Source: Microbispora sp. H13382
GTDB lineage: Bacteria > Actinomycetota > Actinomycetes > Streptosporangiales > Streptosporangiaceae
Direction: 5' to 3'
Assembly (NCBI RefSeq): GCF_014161445.1
Contig: NZ_JABBXA010000022.1
Coordinates: 62,001-126,000 of the forward strand
Length of the DNA stretch: 64,000 bases
Both the position numbers and the translations under genes were made by a program. The notes under the pieces are model-generated. The model was not told the origin of the DNA. It saw only the letters and a list, made by a program, of their open reading frames with translations, and did no database searches. Position 1 is the first letter of the stretch. Each line of letters starts with the position of its first letter. This document shows positions 33,774 through 41,919 of this stretch, piece by piece.

Positions 33774-34600
33774 CTACCGGAAGCCGACTTCCGGATACTT
33801 CGCCGACGGCCCGTCCAGCAGGGGCCGCCGCTTGCCCTTCAGGTGCGTGTCGAGGAAGGCGGTGACGCAGTCCCGGGTGGTCTGGAGGGAACGCTCACCG
33901 TTGATCGGGGACACCTGCATGCCGAGCTGCGGAGCGAGCACGGCGTAGTCGACGAAGCTCACGTGCTCGGCACCGGTGACGATGAGCCAGCGTTTCCAGT
34001 CTCCCCGTGACGTGGGGCCAGAACAGGTCCCACGACCTCGGCGCGCCGCTCGTGACCGGCTGCTGCCGGGGGTTGCCGATCATCATGAACGGCTTGGTGA
34101 TCGGCTTGGCAGGGGTGGTGGGTGTCTGACCACCCGCACCGGCCTCGAACGTGACGGTCCTGCCGTCGGGAAACGTGGTGGCGACCGACTCGTAGGTGTG
34201 CTCGATGCCCGCGACGACGTAGCCCCGGCTCGCGAACTCCTCGGCCAGCGAGGTCAGCGTGGCCCGTGGCATGGTCATGCCGGGCGACATGACCACCAGC
34301 GGCCATCCGCCCTTGTTCGGCAGCGCGGGCGCGTCGGCGCGGGCGTACGTCTTCGTCTTCGTCTTCGTGAGCGTGTCCGGCGGGAGGTCCTTCAGCTGGG
34401 GGAATCCCTTGAGGATCAGCGCCGACTCCTGCGGGGTGACGTACGGCGCGGCCGTGCCCTTCGTCTTCGCGGCCGGATACCAGAGGGAGACCCTCAGCTC
34501 TCGTGACCTGCCGTCCACCCAGGGGTCGGGCCGGTGGGAGTCGACCAGATGGACGTCGGGCCGGAGCGTCCGCCGTGTGGGCGCTGGGCGGAGTCGTCTC
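33774..34600 (-). pseudogene. Broken PAF-acetylhydrolase/chlorophyllase-like alpha/beta hydrolase
   Basis: Two minus-strand frames together encode parts of one exported-type hydrolase. The 5' part (about 34600-34008) reads VHLVDSHRPDPWVDG, LRVSLWYPA, PLVVMSPGMTMPR and SRGYVVAGIEHTYESVATTFPDG. The 3' part (about 34015-33774) reads GDWKRWLIVTGAEHVSFVDY and FLDTHLKGKRRPLLDG. They meet at a G4 tract (34003-34006), where restoring the frame needs two more bases or one fewer. The segment that should carry the GHSxG nucleophile is absent between PDGRTVTFEAG and TPAKPITKPFM, an internal deletion. The start and signal peptide are also missing at the 34.6 kb junction. It cannot make an active enzyme. 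Confidence 0.75.
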
Positions 34601-34654
34601 CTCTCTGGGCGGCGGACACCGGGCGCTGGCGATGGGCTCGGCTCTTCGCCCAAC

Positions 34655-35117
34655 GTGCTCATCCTGGGCGGTGCGCTGGTCGGGCTTCCGCTGGTGGCCG
34701 GTTTGTGGAGCCACGCCAGGCGGCAGGTGCTCGCCGCCATGCGCGAGCAGGCCGAACAGCTGGTGCGGGAGCAGGTCCTGCGCGCGGAGCAGGCACGCGC
34801 CCAGGAACGCGCCCGCATCGCGCGGGAGATGCACGACGTGGTCGCGCACCGGGTGTCGCTGATGGTCCTGCACGCCGGCGCGCTGCAGGTCGGCGCGCCG
34901 GACGAGCGTACGGCCCAGGCGGCCGCTCTGATCGGCGACGTCGGCAGGGAGGCGCTGAGTAACCTGCGCGAGGTGCTCGGCGTCCTGCGTTCGCCGGACG
35001 CCTCCCGCGACCCGCAGCCCACGCTGGCCGACCTCGACCGGCTGCTCGCGCAGTCCCGCGATCTCGGCCTCGTGGTCGACCGGCGCGACGAGGGCCCGGT
35101 CCGCACGCTCGGGCAGT
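34655..35117 (+). pseudogene. Truncated NarL-type sensor histidine kinase
   Basis: The frame encodes one remaining membrane helix (VLILGGALVGLPLVAGLW), a basic linker and the full HisKA_3 dimerisation helix with phospho-acceptor His (ERARIAREMHDVVAHRVSLMVLHAG). After VDRRDEGPVRTLG it passes directly into response-regulator sequence. The whole HATPase domain is missing, and the N-terminal membrane domain is gone or in another frame. Part of the lost front may survive as WALGGVVSSLGGG in a neighbouring frame (34580-34650). It abuts the broken hydrolase head to head. Confidence 0.72.
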
Positions 35118-35709
35118 TGATCCTGGAAGCGGCGGGCGGCGTGGTGATCGTGGGCGAGGCCCGCGACGGCGAGGAGGGATCGGCGCGGCCGCCCGGCTCA
35201 GGCCCGAGGTCGTGCTCATGGACGTGCGGATGCCCGGCATGGACGGCCTGACCGCCGCGGGGCGGCTCCTGGGCGCGGCCGGCGGCCCGAAGGTGGTCAT
35301 GCTGACCACCTTCGACCTCGACGAGTACGTCCACGAGGCGCTGCGTCTCGGCGCCGTGGGGTTTCTGCTCAAGGACACCCAGCCACGTGAGCTGATCGCC
35401 GCGGTCCGCACGGTCGCCGAGGGCAACGCGATGCTCTCCCCCGCCGTGCTGAAGCGGCTCCTCGGCTCGTTCGTGCACAAGGCGCCCTCGCGCGCCGAGG
35501 TCGCGCGCGAGCGGCTCGCCACACTCACGGCGAGGGAGGAGGACGTGGTCAGGGCGCTGGCACGCGGCCTGTCGAACGCCGAGATCGGGCGGGAGCTGAA
35601 GCTGTCGGAGCCGACCGTCAAGGCGCACGTGAGCCGGCTGCTCGCCAAGCTGGGCCTGGCCAACAGGGTGCAGGCGGCGATCCTCGTGCACGACGCCGAC
35701 CTCGCCTGA
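35118..35709 (+). pseudogene. Truncated, frameshifted NarL-type response regulator
   Basis: Sequence resumes within a receiver domain as LILEAAGGVVIVGEARDGEE, in the kinase frame, then shifts frame at about 35178 and continues as IGAAARLRPEVVLMDVRMPGMDGLTAAGRLL to the end. The phospho-acceptor Asp (LMDVRMPG), LLKDTQP and a complete LuxR HTH (LTAREEDVVRALARGLSNAEIGRELKLSEPTVKAHVSRLLAKLG) remain. The N-terminal acidic pair and first ~30 residues are lost in the fusion with the kinase. An internal ATG at 35218 could express a short HTH protein, but a functional regulator is unlikely. Confidence 0.72.
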
Positions 35710-35929
35710 CGCCGGCGTCCCGTCGCCCGGCCGGGCTTCGCATACGAAAGTAGGGGGTGACGCCCGCCGATCGTCCGATGTGCCGTGACCTGCGGAGTGC
35801 CTAACTTCATGGGGTGTCGGCCCTGACCCCTGTGGGGGATGGGCCCGCGTCCGATCCGGGATCTCCCGGATGTCCCCGATGCTCCCGGGCCGACACGGTG
35901 TATGGGTTCCAACGATCGGAGTCACGCTG

Positions 35930-36547
35930 ATGTCGCACGCCCTCCTCGACCTGGTGCAGCAGGTGATGTCGTCGCCCTGGTTGTACGCGGCGCTTTTCGC
36001 CCTGGCGCTGCTCGACGGGTTCTTCCCTGTCGTGCCGGCCGAGACCTCGGTGATCACCGCCGCGGTGTTCGCCGCGTCGGGCGAGACCAACCTGGCCCTG
36101 GTCATCCTGGTCGCGGCGCTCGGCGCCTGCGCCGGTGACCACATCTCCTACCTGATCGGAAACAGGTCGGCGGGCAGGTTGCGGGAGAAGAAGCCGTTCG
36201 TCTGGGCGCGGAACGCGCTGGCCGAGCGGGGCGGTCTCGTCCTGGTCGTGGCCAGGTACATCCCCGGCGGGCGCACCGCGACCACGCTCACCATGGGCGC
36301 CGTACGGCACCCGCTGCGCTCCTTCACGCTCTTCGACGCGATCGCGGCGGGCTCGTGGGCGGTGTACTCCGGGCTGATCGGCTTCTTCGGCGGGATGGCG
36401 TTCGAGAACGACCCGATCAAGGGCCTGCTCCTCGGTCTCGGCATCGCGCTGTCGATCGCCATGGTCGTCGAGCTGGTGAGATGGCTCAGGAAACGACGCG
36501 CCCTCCGGCTCTCCCCGGAACGTCTTCCCGCGCGCACCTCCGCCTGA
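35930..36547 (+). CDS. DedA family membrane protein
   Basis: 205-residue DedA/SNARE-associated-fold protein of the cytoplasmic membrane, a family linked to phospholipid flipping and membrane homeostasis. It shows the re-entrant motif FFPVVPAETSVITAAVFAASG (about residues 32-52), then GACAGDHISYLIGNRSA and the conserved RYIPGGRTATTLTMGA (about 106-121) with the essential Arg. Two C-terminal helices and a basic tail follow. ggag (35918-35921) eight bases before the ATG at 35930 supports this start over an upstream in-frame one at 35870. Monocistronic. Confidence 0.9.
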   Translation: MSHALLDLVQQVMSSPWLYAALFALALLDGFFPVVPAETSVITAAVFAASGETNLALVILVAALGACAGDHISYLIGNRSAGRLREKKPFVWARNALAERGGLVLVVARYIPGGRTATTLTMGAVRHPLRSFTLFDAIAAGSWAVYSGLIGFFGGMAFENDPIKGLLLGLGIALSIAMVVELVRWLRKRRALRLSPERLPARTSA

Positions 36548-36602
36548 CCCTGTCGTCACGGCTCACGCCCGGGCACCGGCGGCGCCGGCCACCGGGCCCC
36601 GC

Positions 36603-37250
36603 TCACACGGCGGCGCGGAGGTAGGCGAGGACGGCGAGCACCCGGCGGTGGTCGTCGGCGTCCGGGGGGAGGTCGAGCTTGGCCAGGATGCTCGCGATGT
36701 GCTTGGCGACGGCCGCCTCGGAGACGAACAGCGCGCGGGCGATCGCGGCGTTGGAGCGCCCCTCCGCGATCAGGGCGAGGACCTCGCGCTCGCGCGGCGT
36801 GAGCCGGGCCAGCGGGTCACCGCGCCCGCGCAGCAGTTGCCTGACCACCTCCGGGTCGATCACCGTGCCGCCGCCCGCGACCGTCGTCACCGCGCCGGCG
36901 AACTGCGCGACGTCGCCGATCCTGTCCTTGAGCAGGTAGCCGACGCCCCCGGCGCCCGCCTGGTCGAGCAGCTCGGCCGCGTAGGTCTGCTCGACGTACT
37001 GGCTGAGCACGAGCACCGGAAGGGACGGCCGCGCCGCCCGCAGCTCCAGCACGGCCCGCAGCCCCTCGTCACCGAAGCCGGGGGGCATGCGCACATCCGC
37101 GATGACGACGTCCGGGTCCTGCTCGGCGACGGCCGCGATCAGCGCGGGCGCGTCGCCCACCGCGGCCGCGACGTCGTGCCCGAAGCGTTCCAGCAGGCCG
37201 GCCAGGCCCTCCCGGAGCAGCACCGAGTCTTCGGCGATCACCACGCGCAC
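36603..37250 (-). CDS. NarL/LuxR-type response regulator
   Basis: 215 residues. The receiver domain has the acidic pair (VIAEDSVLLREGL), phospho-acceptor Asp in VIADVRMPPGFGDEG (about residue 53), LSQYVE in the Thr position region and Lys in YLLKDRIGD. The LuxR HTH is LTPREREVLALIAEGRSNAAIARALFVSEAAVAKHIASILAKLDL (about 150-195). It overlaps the upstream kinase gene by 13 bases, making a cotranscribed pair. It may control the divergent ABC exporter genes. The RMPPGFGDEGLRA form is characteristic of the sub-family paired with kinases like the neighbour. Confidence 0.92.
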   Translation of the reverse strand: MRVVIAEDSVLLREGLAGLLERFGHDVAAAVGDAPALIAAVAEQDPDVVIADVRMPPGFGDEGLRAVLELRAARPSLPVLVLSQYVEQTYAAELLDQAGAGGVGYLLKDRIGDVAQFAGAVTTVAGGGTVIDPEVVRQLLRGRGDPLARLTPREREVLALIAEGRSNAAIARALFVSEAAVAKHIASILAKLDLPPDADDHRRVLAVLAYLRAAV

Positions 37251-38482
37251 GGGATCTCCGCTCTGACCGTGGTCGGGCCGCCGTACGGGCTCTCGACGCT
37301 GAGCGTGCCCTCCACGGCCGCCACCCGGTCGGCGAGCCCGGTCAGGCCGGTGCCGAGCGCGGGGTCCGCTCCCCCGCGCCCGTCGTCGGCGACCTCCAGC
37401 ACGAGCACGCTCCGGCGCAGCCGGCCGCGCACCGTGCAGGATTGCGCGCCGCTGTGCTTGGCCACGTTCGCCAGCGTCTCGCAGACGACGTAGTAGGCCG
37501 CCGCCTCCACCCTGGCGGGCAGCCGCCCGTCCAGCGCGATGTCCACCCCCGCGGGCACCGGCGACCTTCCGGCGACGTCGCGTACGGCGGCGGGCAGCCC
37601 TCGGTCGGCGAGCACCTGAGGATGGACCCCGCGGATCAGCTCGCGCAGCTCCGCGAGCGCCTGGCCCGCCAGCTCGCGGGCCTCCTCCAGCCGCAGGGCC
37701 GCGGGCGAGCCCGGCGGAAGGTCGAGCCCGGCCAGGCCGAGCTTCATCGACAGGGCCACCAGCCGCTGCTGTGCGCCGTCGTGCAGGTCGCGCTCGATCC
37801 GGCGGCGCTCGGCCTCGAAGGCGTCCACGAGGCGCGCCCGGGACCGGGCGACCTCGCGCGTCTCGGCCTCCTGCGGCACGAGCATCGCCCGCGCCATCGC
37901 CGCCCGGGCGCCCGCCCAGGCGCTGACCGTGTACGCGGCCACGGGCACCAGCAGCAGTCCGGCGGCCGAGCCGATGAAGGTCTCCCCCAGCGTGGCCTCA
38001 CCCTCGGGGCTGATCGGCTGCACGACCGGAGACAGGATCAGCACGGCCGGCCCGGCGATCGCGACCACCGCCACCAGCAGGTCCACCCAGCCGAGCACGA
38101 CCAGCGCCACGAGGGCGTGCCCCGCCTCCCGCCACCCCGGCCACCTGCCGCCCGGCAGCCCGCGCACCGGCTGCCGGTCCGCGAGCCGCAGCCGCCACCG
38201 CTCGAACCAGGCCACGGGCACCAGCAGCGCGGCGGCCACCAGAGCGGCCACCGGCACGGCGGTGATCGCGCCCGCGACGTCGCCCACCGCCCGCGCCGAC
38301 GACAGCACGGTGCCGAACGCGAACCCCGGAACGGCCCCGGTCAGCAGGTACGCCAGGGAGCGCCAGGGCCAGACGGAGGTCAGGAAGTGGCCCGGCGGCC
38401 CGGCGAGCGCGTCCAGCGCGGTCCGGGGCGCGAGGGCTGCGGGGGCGACGGCGGGGACGAGGACGGGGGCGGGGGCGGCCAC
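37238..38482 (-). CDS. Sensor histidine kinase, HisKA_3 type
   Basis: About 414 residues. Several membrane helices (about 40-65, 68-92, 125-160, 180-205) form a DUF-type sensor. The dimerisation helix with phospho-acceptor His is AFEAERRRIERDLHDGAQQRLVALSMKLGLA, followed by ELRELIRGVHPQVLADRGL and a HATPase with ETLANVAKHSGA and GGADPALGTGLTGLADRVAAVEG. I place the start at the GTG at 38482, close to the first conserved block (ALDALAGPPGHFLTS). A longer frame to 38620 runs into the divergent ABC gene and has no homology. It is the first gene of the pair with the regulator. The exact start is uncertain. Confidence 0.85.
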   Translation of the reverse strand: MAAPAPVLVPAVAPAALAPRTALDALAGPPGHFLTSVWPWRSLAYLLTGAVPGFAFGTVLSSARAVGDVAGAITAVPVAALVAAALLVPVAWFERWRLRLADRQPVRGLPGGRWPGWREAGHALVALVVLGWVDLLVAVVAIAGPAVLILSPVVQPISPEGEATLGETFIGSAAGLLLVPVAAYTVSAWAGARAAMARAMLVPQEAETREVARSRARLVDAFEAERRRIERDLHDGAQQRLVALSMKLGLAGLDLPPGSPAALRLEEARELAGQALAELRELIRGVHPQVLADRGLPAAVRDVAGRSPVPAGVDIALDGRLPARVEAAAYYVVCETLANVAKHSGAQSCTVRGRLRRSVLVLEVADDGRGGADPALGTGLTGLADRVAAVEGTLSVESPYGGPTTVRAEIPCAW

Positions 38483-38592
38483 GGCATCGACGCTAGCCGC
38501 TGGACGCGCCGGTGTCGGTAGTGCTGGGAATACCTTCGGTTCTCGCCCCAGCGCCAATGTCTCGCGGGCCCGCCGCCGCTTGGCTGAGCGGC

Positions 38593-39366
38593 ATGACGCC
38601 AACCGACATGACACGGACAACCGGGCAGGCGGTCCTGCTCGACTCGGTCCGCATGGTGTACGGCACCGGGCCGGGCGCGGTGACCGCTCTCGACGGCGTG
38701 ACCCTCGGCTTCGGCCGGGGGACCTTCACGGCCGTGATGGGGCCGTCGGGCTCCGGCAAGTCCACACTGCTGCACTGCGCCGCCGGGCTCGACCGTCCGG
38801 CGGCCGGGACCGTGCTGATCGACGACATCGACCTCGGGCCTCTGGGCGAGAAGGTGCTCACCCTGCTGCGCCGGGACCGGGTCGGCTTCGTCTTCCAGGA
38901 GTACAACCTGGTCGACGCGCTCACCGCCGAGGAGAACGTGGCGCTGCCCCTGCTCCTGGCCGGCCGCCGGCCCGCTCCCGCCTCGGTGCGCGACGCGCTG
39001 GGCGAGGTCGGTCTGGCCCACCGGGCCGGGCATCGGCCCGCCGAGTTGTCCGGCGGCGAGCGGCAGCGGGTCGCGATCGCCCGCACGCTGATCGCCCGGT
39101 CAAAAGGAACCGAGCCCGCCGTGCTCTTCGCCGACGAGCCGACCGGCGCGCTCGACAGCGCCACGTCGCGCACGGTCATGGAACTTCTGCGCGGGCTCGT
39201 GGACACCCGCGGGCAGACCGTCGTCATGGTCACCCACGACCCCGCCGCCGCGGCGTGCGCGGACCGGGTCGTGCTGCTGGCGGACGGCCGGCTCGCCGGA
39301 GAGCTGGGCCGGTCGAGCGCCGCCGAGATCGCCTCGCGCATGACCCTGCTGGAGGAAGCGTGTTGA
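38593..39366 (+). CDS. ABC transporter ATP-binding protein (MacB/LolD type)
   Basis: 257-residue ATPase. Walker A GPSGSGKSTLLHCAAGLDRP (about residues 50-69), Q-loop VFQEYNLVDALTAEENV, signature LSGGERQRVAIARTL, Walker B VLFADEPTGALDSATS and H-loop VMVTHDPA are complete and typical of FtsX-permease exporters. Start at 38593 (MTPTDMTR) is preferred, with 38608 as an alternative; there is no strong ribosome site, so it may be leaderless. The permease start overlaps its end by seven bases. Divergent from the two-component pair, which probably regulates it. Confidence 0.9.
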   Translation: MTPTDMTRTTGQAVLLDSVRMVYGTGPGAVTALDGVTLGFGRGTFTAVMGPSGSGKSTLLHCAAGLDRPAAGTVLIDDIDLGPLGEKVLTLLRRDRVGFVFQEYNLVDALTAEENVALPLLLAGRRPAPASVRDALGEVGLAHRAGHRPAELSGGERQRVAIARTLIARSKGTEPAVLFADEPTGALDSATSRTVMELLRGLVDTRGQTVVMVTHDPAAAACADRVVLLADGRLAGELGRSSAAEIASRMTLLEEAC

Positions 39367-41780
39367 GCCTCGCCCTGCAGCGCTCCCTGTTGCGTGGCCG
39401 GTGGACGGGGCTCGTGGGCGGTTTCGTCGCGCTGTGCCTCGGCACCGTGATCCTCTCCGCGACCACGCTGCTGCTGGCCTCCGCCGGTCCGCGCGTGCCC
39501 GAGCGGTACGCCGCCGCGCCCCTGCTCGTACGCGCCCCCGGCACGCCCGGCGAGGAGAACGCCTTCAGGGAGAACCGGCCCTGGTCCCCGGAGACTGCCG
39601 GATCGCTGGTCCGCGCGCTGACGTCCGTGCCCGGCGTCGCGGCGGCCGTGCCCGACCGCGCCTTCTACGCCCAAGCCGTCGTCGGCGGCAGGCCGGCGGG
39701 CGCGCACGAGGCCCGGAGCTGGAGCGTCGCCGCGCTGGCGCCGTACCGGCTGGTGGCGGGCCGGGCGCCGGTCGGCGCCGGAGAGGTGGTGCTCGATCGG
39801 GCGCTCGGGCTCGCGCCGGGCTCGCCCGTCACCCTGCTCACGGCACGCGGACCGGCGCCGTACACGGTCACCGGCCTCACCGACGGCCCTGGGCCGTACG
39901 TGTCGGACGGCGAGGCCGGGCGGCTCGGGGGCGGCGTCCGGGTCGTCGGGCTGCTCGTCCGGCCGGGGGCCGATCTCGCCGCGGTACGGGCCGCCGTGTC
40001 GCATGCCGTACGCGGGGTCGCCGGCGAATCCGGCCGGGTGCTCGCGGGACCGGACCGGGCGGCGGCCGAATCCGCCGCCGACGCCCGGACCCGCTGGATC
40101 GGCATGCAGGTGCTGACCGCGATGGCGCTGCTCGGCGGCTTCGTGTCCGTGGTCCTGGTCGCGTCCACCTTCGCGTTCCGGGTGAACCAGCGGCGCCGTG
40201 AGTTCGGTCTGCTCCGGGCGGCCGGGGCGACCCCGCGGCAGATCCGCCTGATCGTGTACGGCGAGGCGCTCGCCGTCGGCGTGGTCGCGGCCACGGCCGG
40301 GACCCTGCTGGGGGCGGCCGTCGCGCCCGCGGTGGGCGAGGTGCTCGTCACGGCGGGCGTCGAGCCGTCCTCGTTCGGCGTGCGGTTCACGCCGTGGCCG
40401 CCCGCGGGGGCGGTCGCGGCCGGGATCGCGGCGGCCCTGCTCGGCGCGTGGGCGGCGGCACGCCGGGCCGCCCGGGTCCGTCCCCTGGAGGCGCTGCGCG
40501 AGCACGCGGCGGGCGGCGGGCCGATGACGCGGACGCGGTGGATCGCGGGGACCGTGGCCGTGGCCGGTGGCCTGGCCATGGCGGTGGCGAGCGGTTCCGC
40601 CCGGGAGGACGCGCTGGTGAACGACGTACTGCTCGCCGCGATGGCGCTGATCGCCGGGCTCACGCTGCTCGCGCCCGTCGTCCTCCCGCCGCTCGTCCGG
40701 GCTCTCGCGTGGCCGATCGCGAGGTCGGCGGTGGGCACGCTGGCGGGGCGCGGCGCGGCGACGGCCGTGCGGCGCACCGCCGCCACCGCGGCCCCGGTGC
40801 TGCTCACGGTCGGCTTCGCCGTGCTCGTCACCGGCATGGTGCGCACGACCGCCGCGGCGTACACCGTGGAGGGGGCCGCGGGTGGCGGCGCGACCGCGGT
40901 GCTCGTGCCCGACACCGCCCCCGGCCTCCCGGACGCGGCGCTGCGCGCGGCCTCGGCCGCCCCCGCCCCGCTTCCCGCCACGGTGTACGGCGACAGGCCG
41001 CTCGCCGCGCTCGGCGGCGCCGACCTCGGCGGCGACCTCGGCGGTCTCGACCGCGACGCGATGGCGGTCGCCGGGTGGGCCGCGCGGGATCACGGCTGGC
41101 GGGCGGGAGACCGCGTGCCGATCACCTTCGAGGACGGCCGGACCGTACGCCTGCGGGTCACGGCGGTCGTGGCCGAAGCTCCGGCGGAGGTGCTGGTCTC
41201 CAGGGACACGCTCCGCGCCCACGACCCGTCGGCGCTGACCCCCGGGGCGTACGTGTCCGGGCCGCCCGAACGCGCCTTCCCGGGCTTGGGGGCGAAGACG
41301 GTGAGCGTCGCCGACCGGGCGGCCGGCGAGCAGGCGGAGGAGGACCGGCTCGTCTGGCTGTTCACGCTCCTGCTGGTCGGGGTCTCGGCCGGCTACGCCG
41401 GCCTCGCGATCGTCAACGCGCAGGTCATGGCGGCGTCGGCGCGGGTCCGCGACGTCGTGGTCCTGCGCCTGACCGGCGCGACGCGGCGGCAGGCGATCGC
41501 GGCGACCGCCGCCGAGGCGGCCCTCGTCACGGGGACGGGCACCGTGCTCGGCTTCGCGGTGGCCGTTCCCGCACTGCTGGGAATGCGCGCCGGGCTGGCG
41601 GAAATGGCCGGGGGCGCCGTCCCCCTGGTCGTCCCCTGGCCGGCCGCGGGGGCGATCGTCGCCCTATGTCTCGTCTTGGCCATCACATCGAGCACTTTTG
41701 TCACATTTAACACTTATGCCACTAAACGTAAAACCCAGACAAGAGCGGATCAAATGCCGTCTACCAGGGCAGACGCATGA
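39360..41780 (+). CDS. FtsX-type ABC transporter permease
   Basis: 806 residues. An N-terminal membrane helix (about 18-42) and an extracytoplasmic region are followed by a first FtsX block of three helices around LTAMALLGGFVSVVLVASTFAFRVNQRRREFGLLRAAGATPRQI (about residues 250-295). A second membrane half and a C-terminal FtsX block follow with RVRDVVVLRLTGATRRQA. Such permeases with a separate ATPase export peptides, lipids or antibiotics or act as sensors; substrate unknown. The GTG at 39360 has ggagga upstream and overlaps the ATPase stop; the TTG at 39363 is also possible. The C-terminus is hydrophilic and basic. Confidence 0.88.
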   Translation: MLSLALQRSLLRGRWTGLVGGFVALCLGTVILSATTLLLASAGPRVPERYAAAPLLVRAPGTPGEENAFRENRPWSPETAGSLVRALTSVPGVAAAVPDRAFYAQAVVGGRPAGAHEARSWSVAALAPYRLVAGRAPVGAGEVVLDRALGLAPGSPVTLLTARGPAPYTVTGLTDGPGPYVSDGEAGRLGGGVRVVGLLVRPGADLAAVRAAVSHAVRGVAGESGRVLAGPDRAAAESAADARTRWIGMQVLTAMALLGGFVSVVLVASTFAFRVNQRRREFGLLRAAGATPRQIRLIVYGEALAVGVVAATAGTLLGAAVAPAVGEVLVTAGVEPSSFGVRFTPWPPAGAVAAGIAAALLGAWAAARRAARVRPLEALREHAAGGGPMTRTRWIAGTVAVAGGLAMAVASGSAREDALVNDVLLAAMALIAGLTLLAPVVLPPLVRALAWPIARSAVGTLAGRGAATAVRRTAATAAPVLLTVGFAVLVTGMVRTTAAAYTVEGAAGGGATAVLVPDTAPGLPDAALRAASAAPAPLPATVYGDRPLAALGGADLGGDLGGLDRDAMAVAGWAARDHGWRAGDRVPITFEDGRTVRLRVTAVVAEAPAEVLVSRDTLRAHDPSALTPGAYVSGPPERAFPGLGAKTVSVADRAAGEQAEEDRLVWLFTLLLVGVSAGYAGLAIVNAQVMAASARVRDVVVLRLTGATRRQAIAATAAEAALVTGTGTVLGFAVAVPALLGMRAGLAEMAGGAVPLVVPWPAAGAIVALCLVLAITSSTFVTFNTYATKRKTQTRADQMPSTRADA

Positions 41781-41797
41781 TCAGGCAAAGAAAACGT

Positions 41798-41827
41798 CAA
41801 CCCTTCATCGTGAAACAGCAAGGGTTG
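41798..41827 (+). terminator. Stem-loop after ABC permease gene
   Basis: caaccctt (41798-41805) and aagggttg (41820-41827) pair perfectly around a 14-base loop, 18 bases after the stop codon. A separate T7 run follows at 41877-41883. Confidence 0.5.
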
Positions 41828-41919
41828 TGATCCAAAGCGTGCGGATGGCCCTGATTCCGGACATCTCTTATTAACCTTTTTTTCCTCAGCATTGCATTAC
41901 GCACGACAAGGGAGGGTTC

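Noticed and set aside
33774..35709. Insertion element or prophage as cause of the pseudogene zone
   Set aside because: No transposase, integrase, terminal repeats or target duplications were seen; simple deletions and frameshifts explain it.
37929..39359. Long in-frame extension upstream of the ABC permease
   Set aside because: It would run through the kinase and ATPase genes in other frames. Composition is shadow-like and the GTG at 39360 has a good ribosome site.
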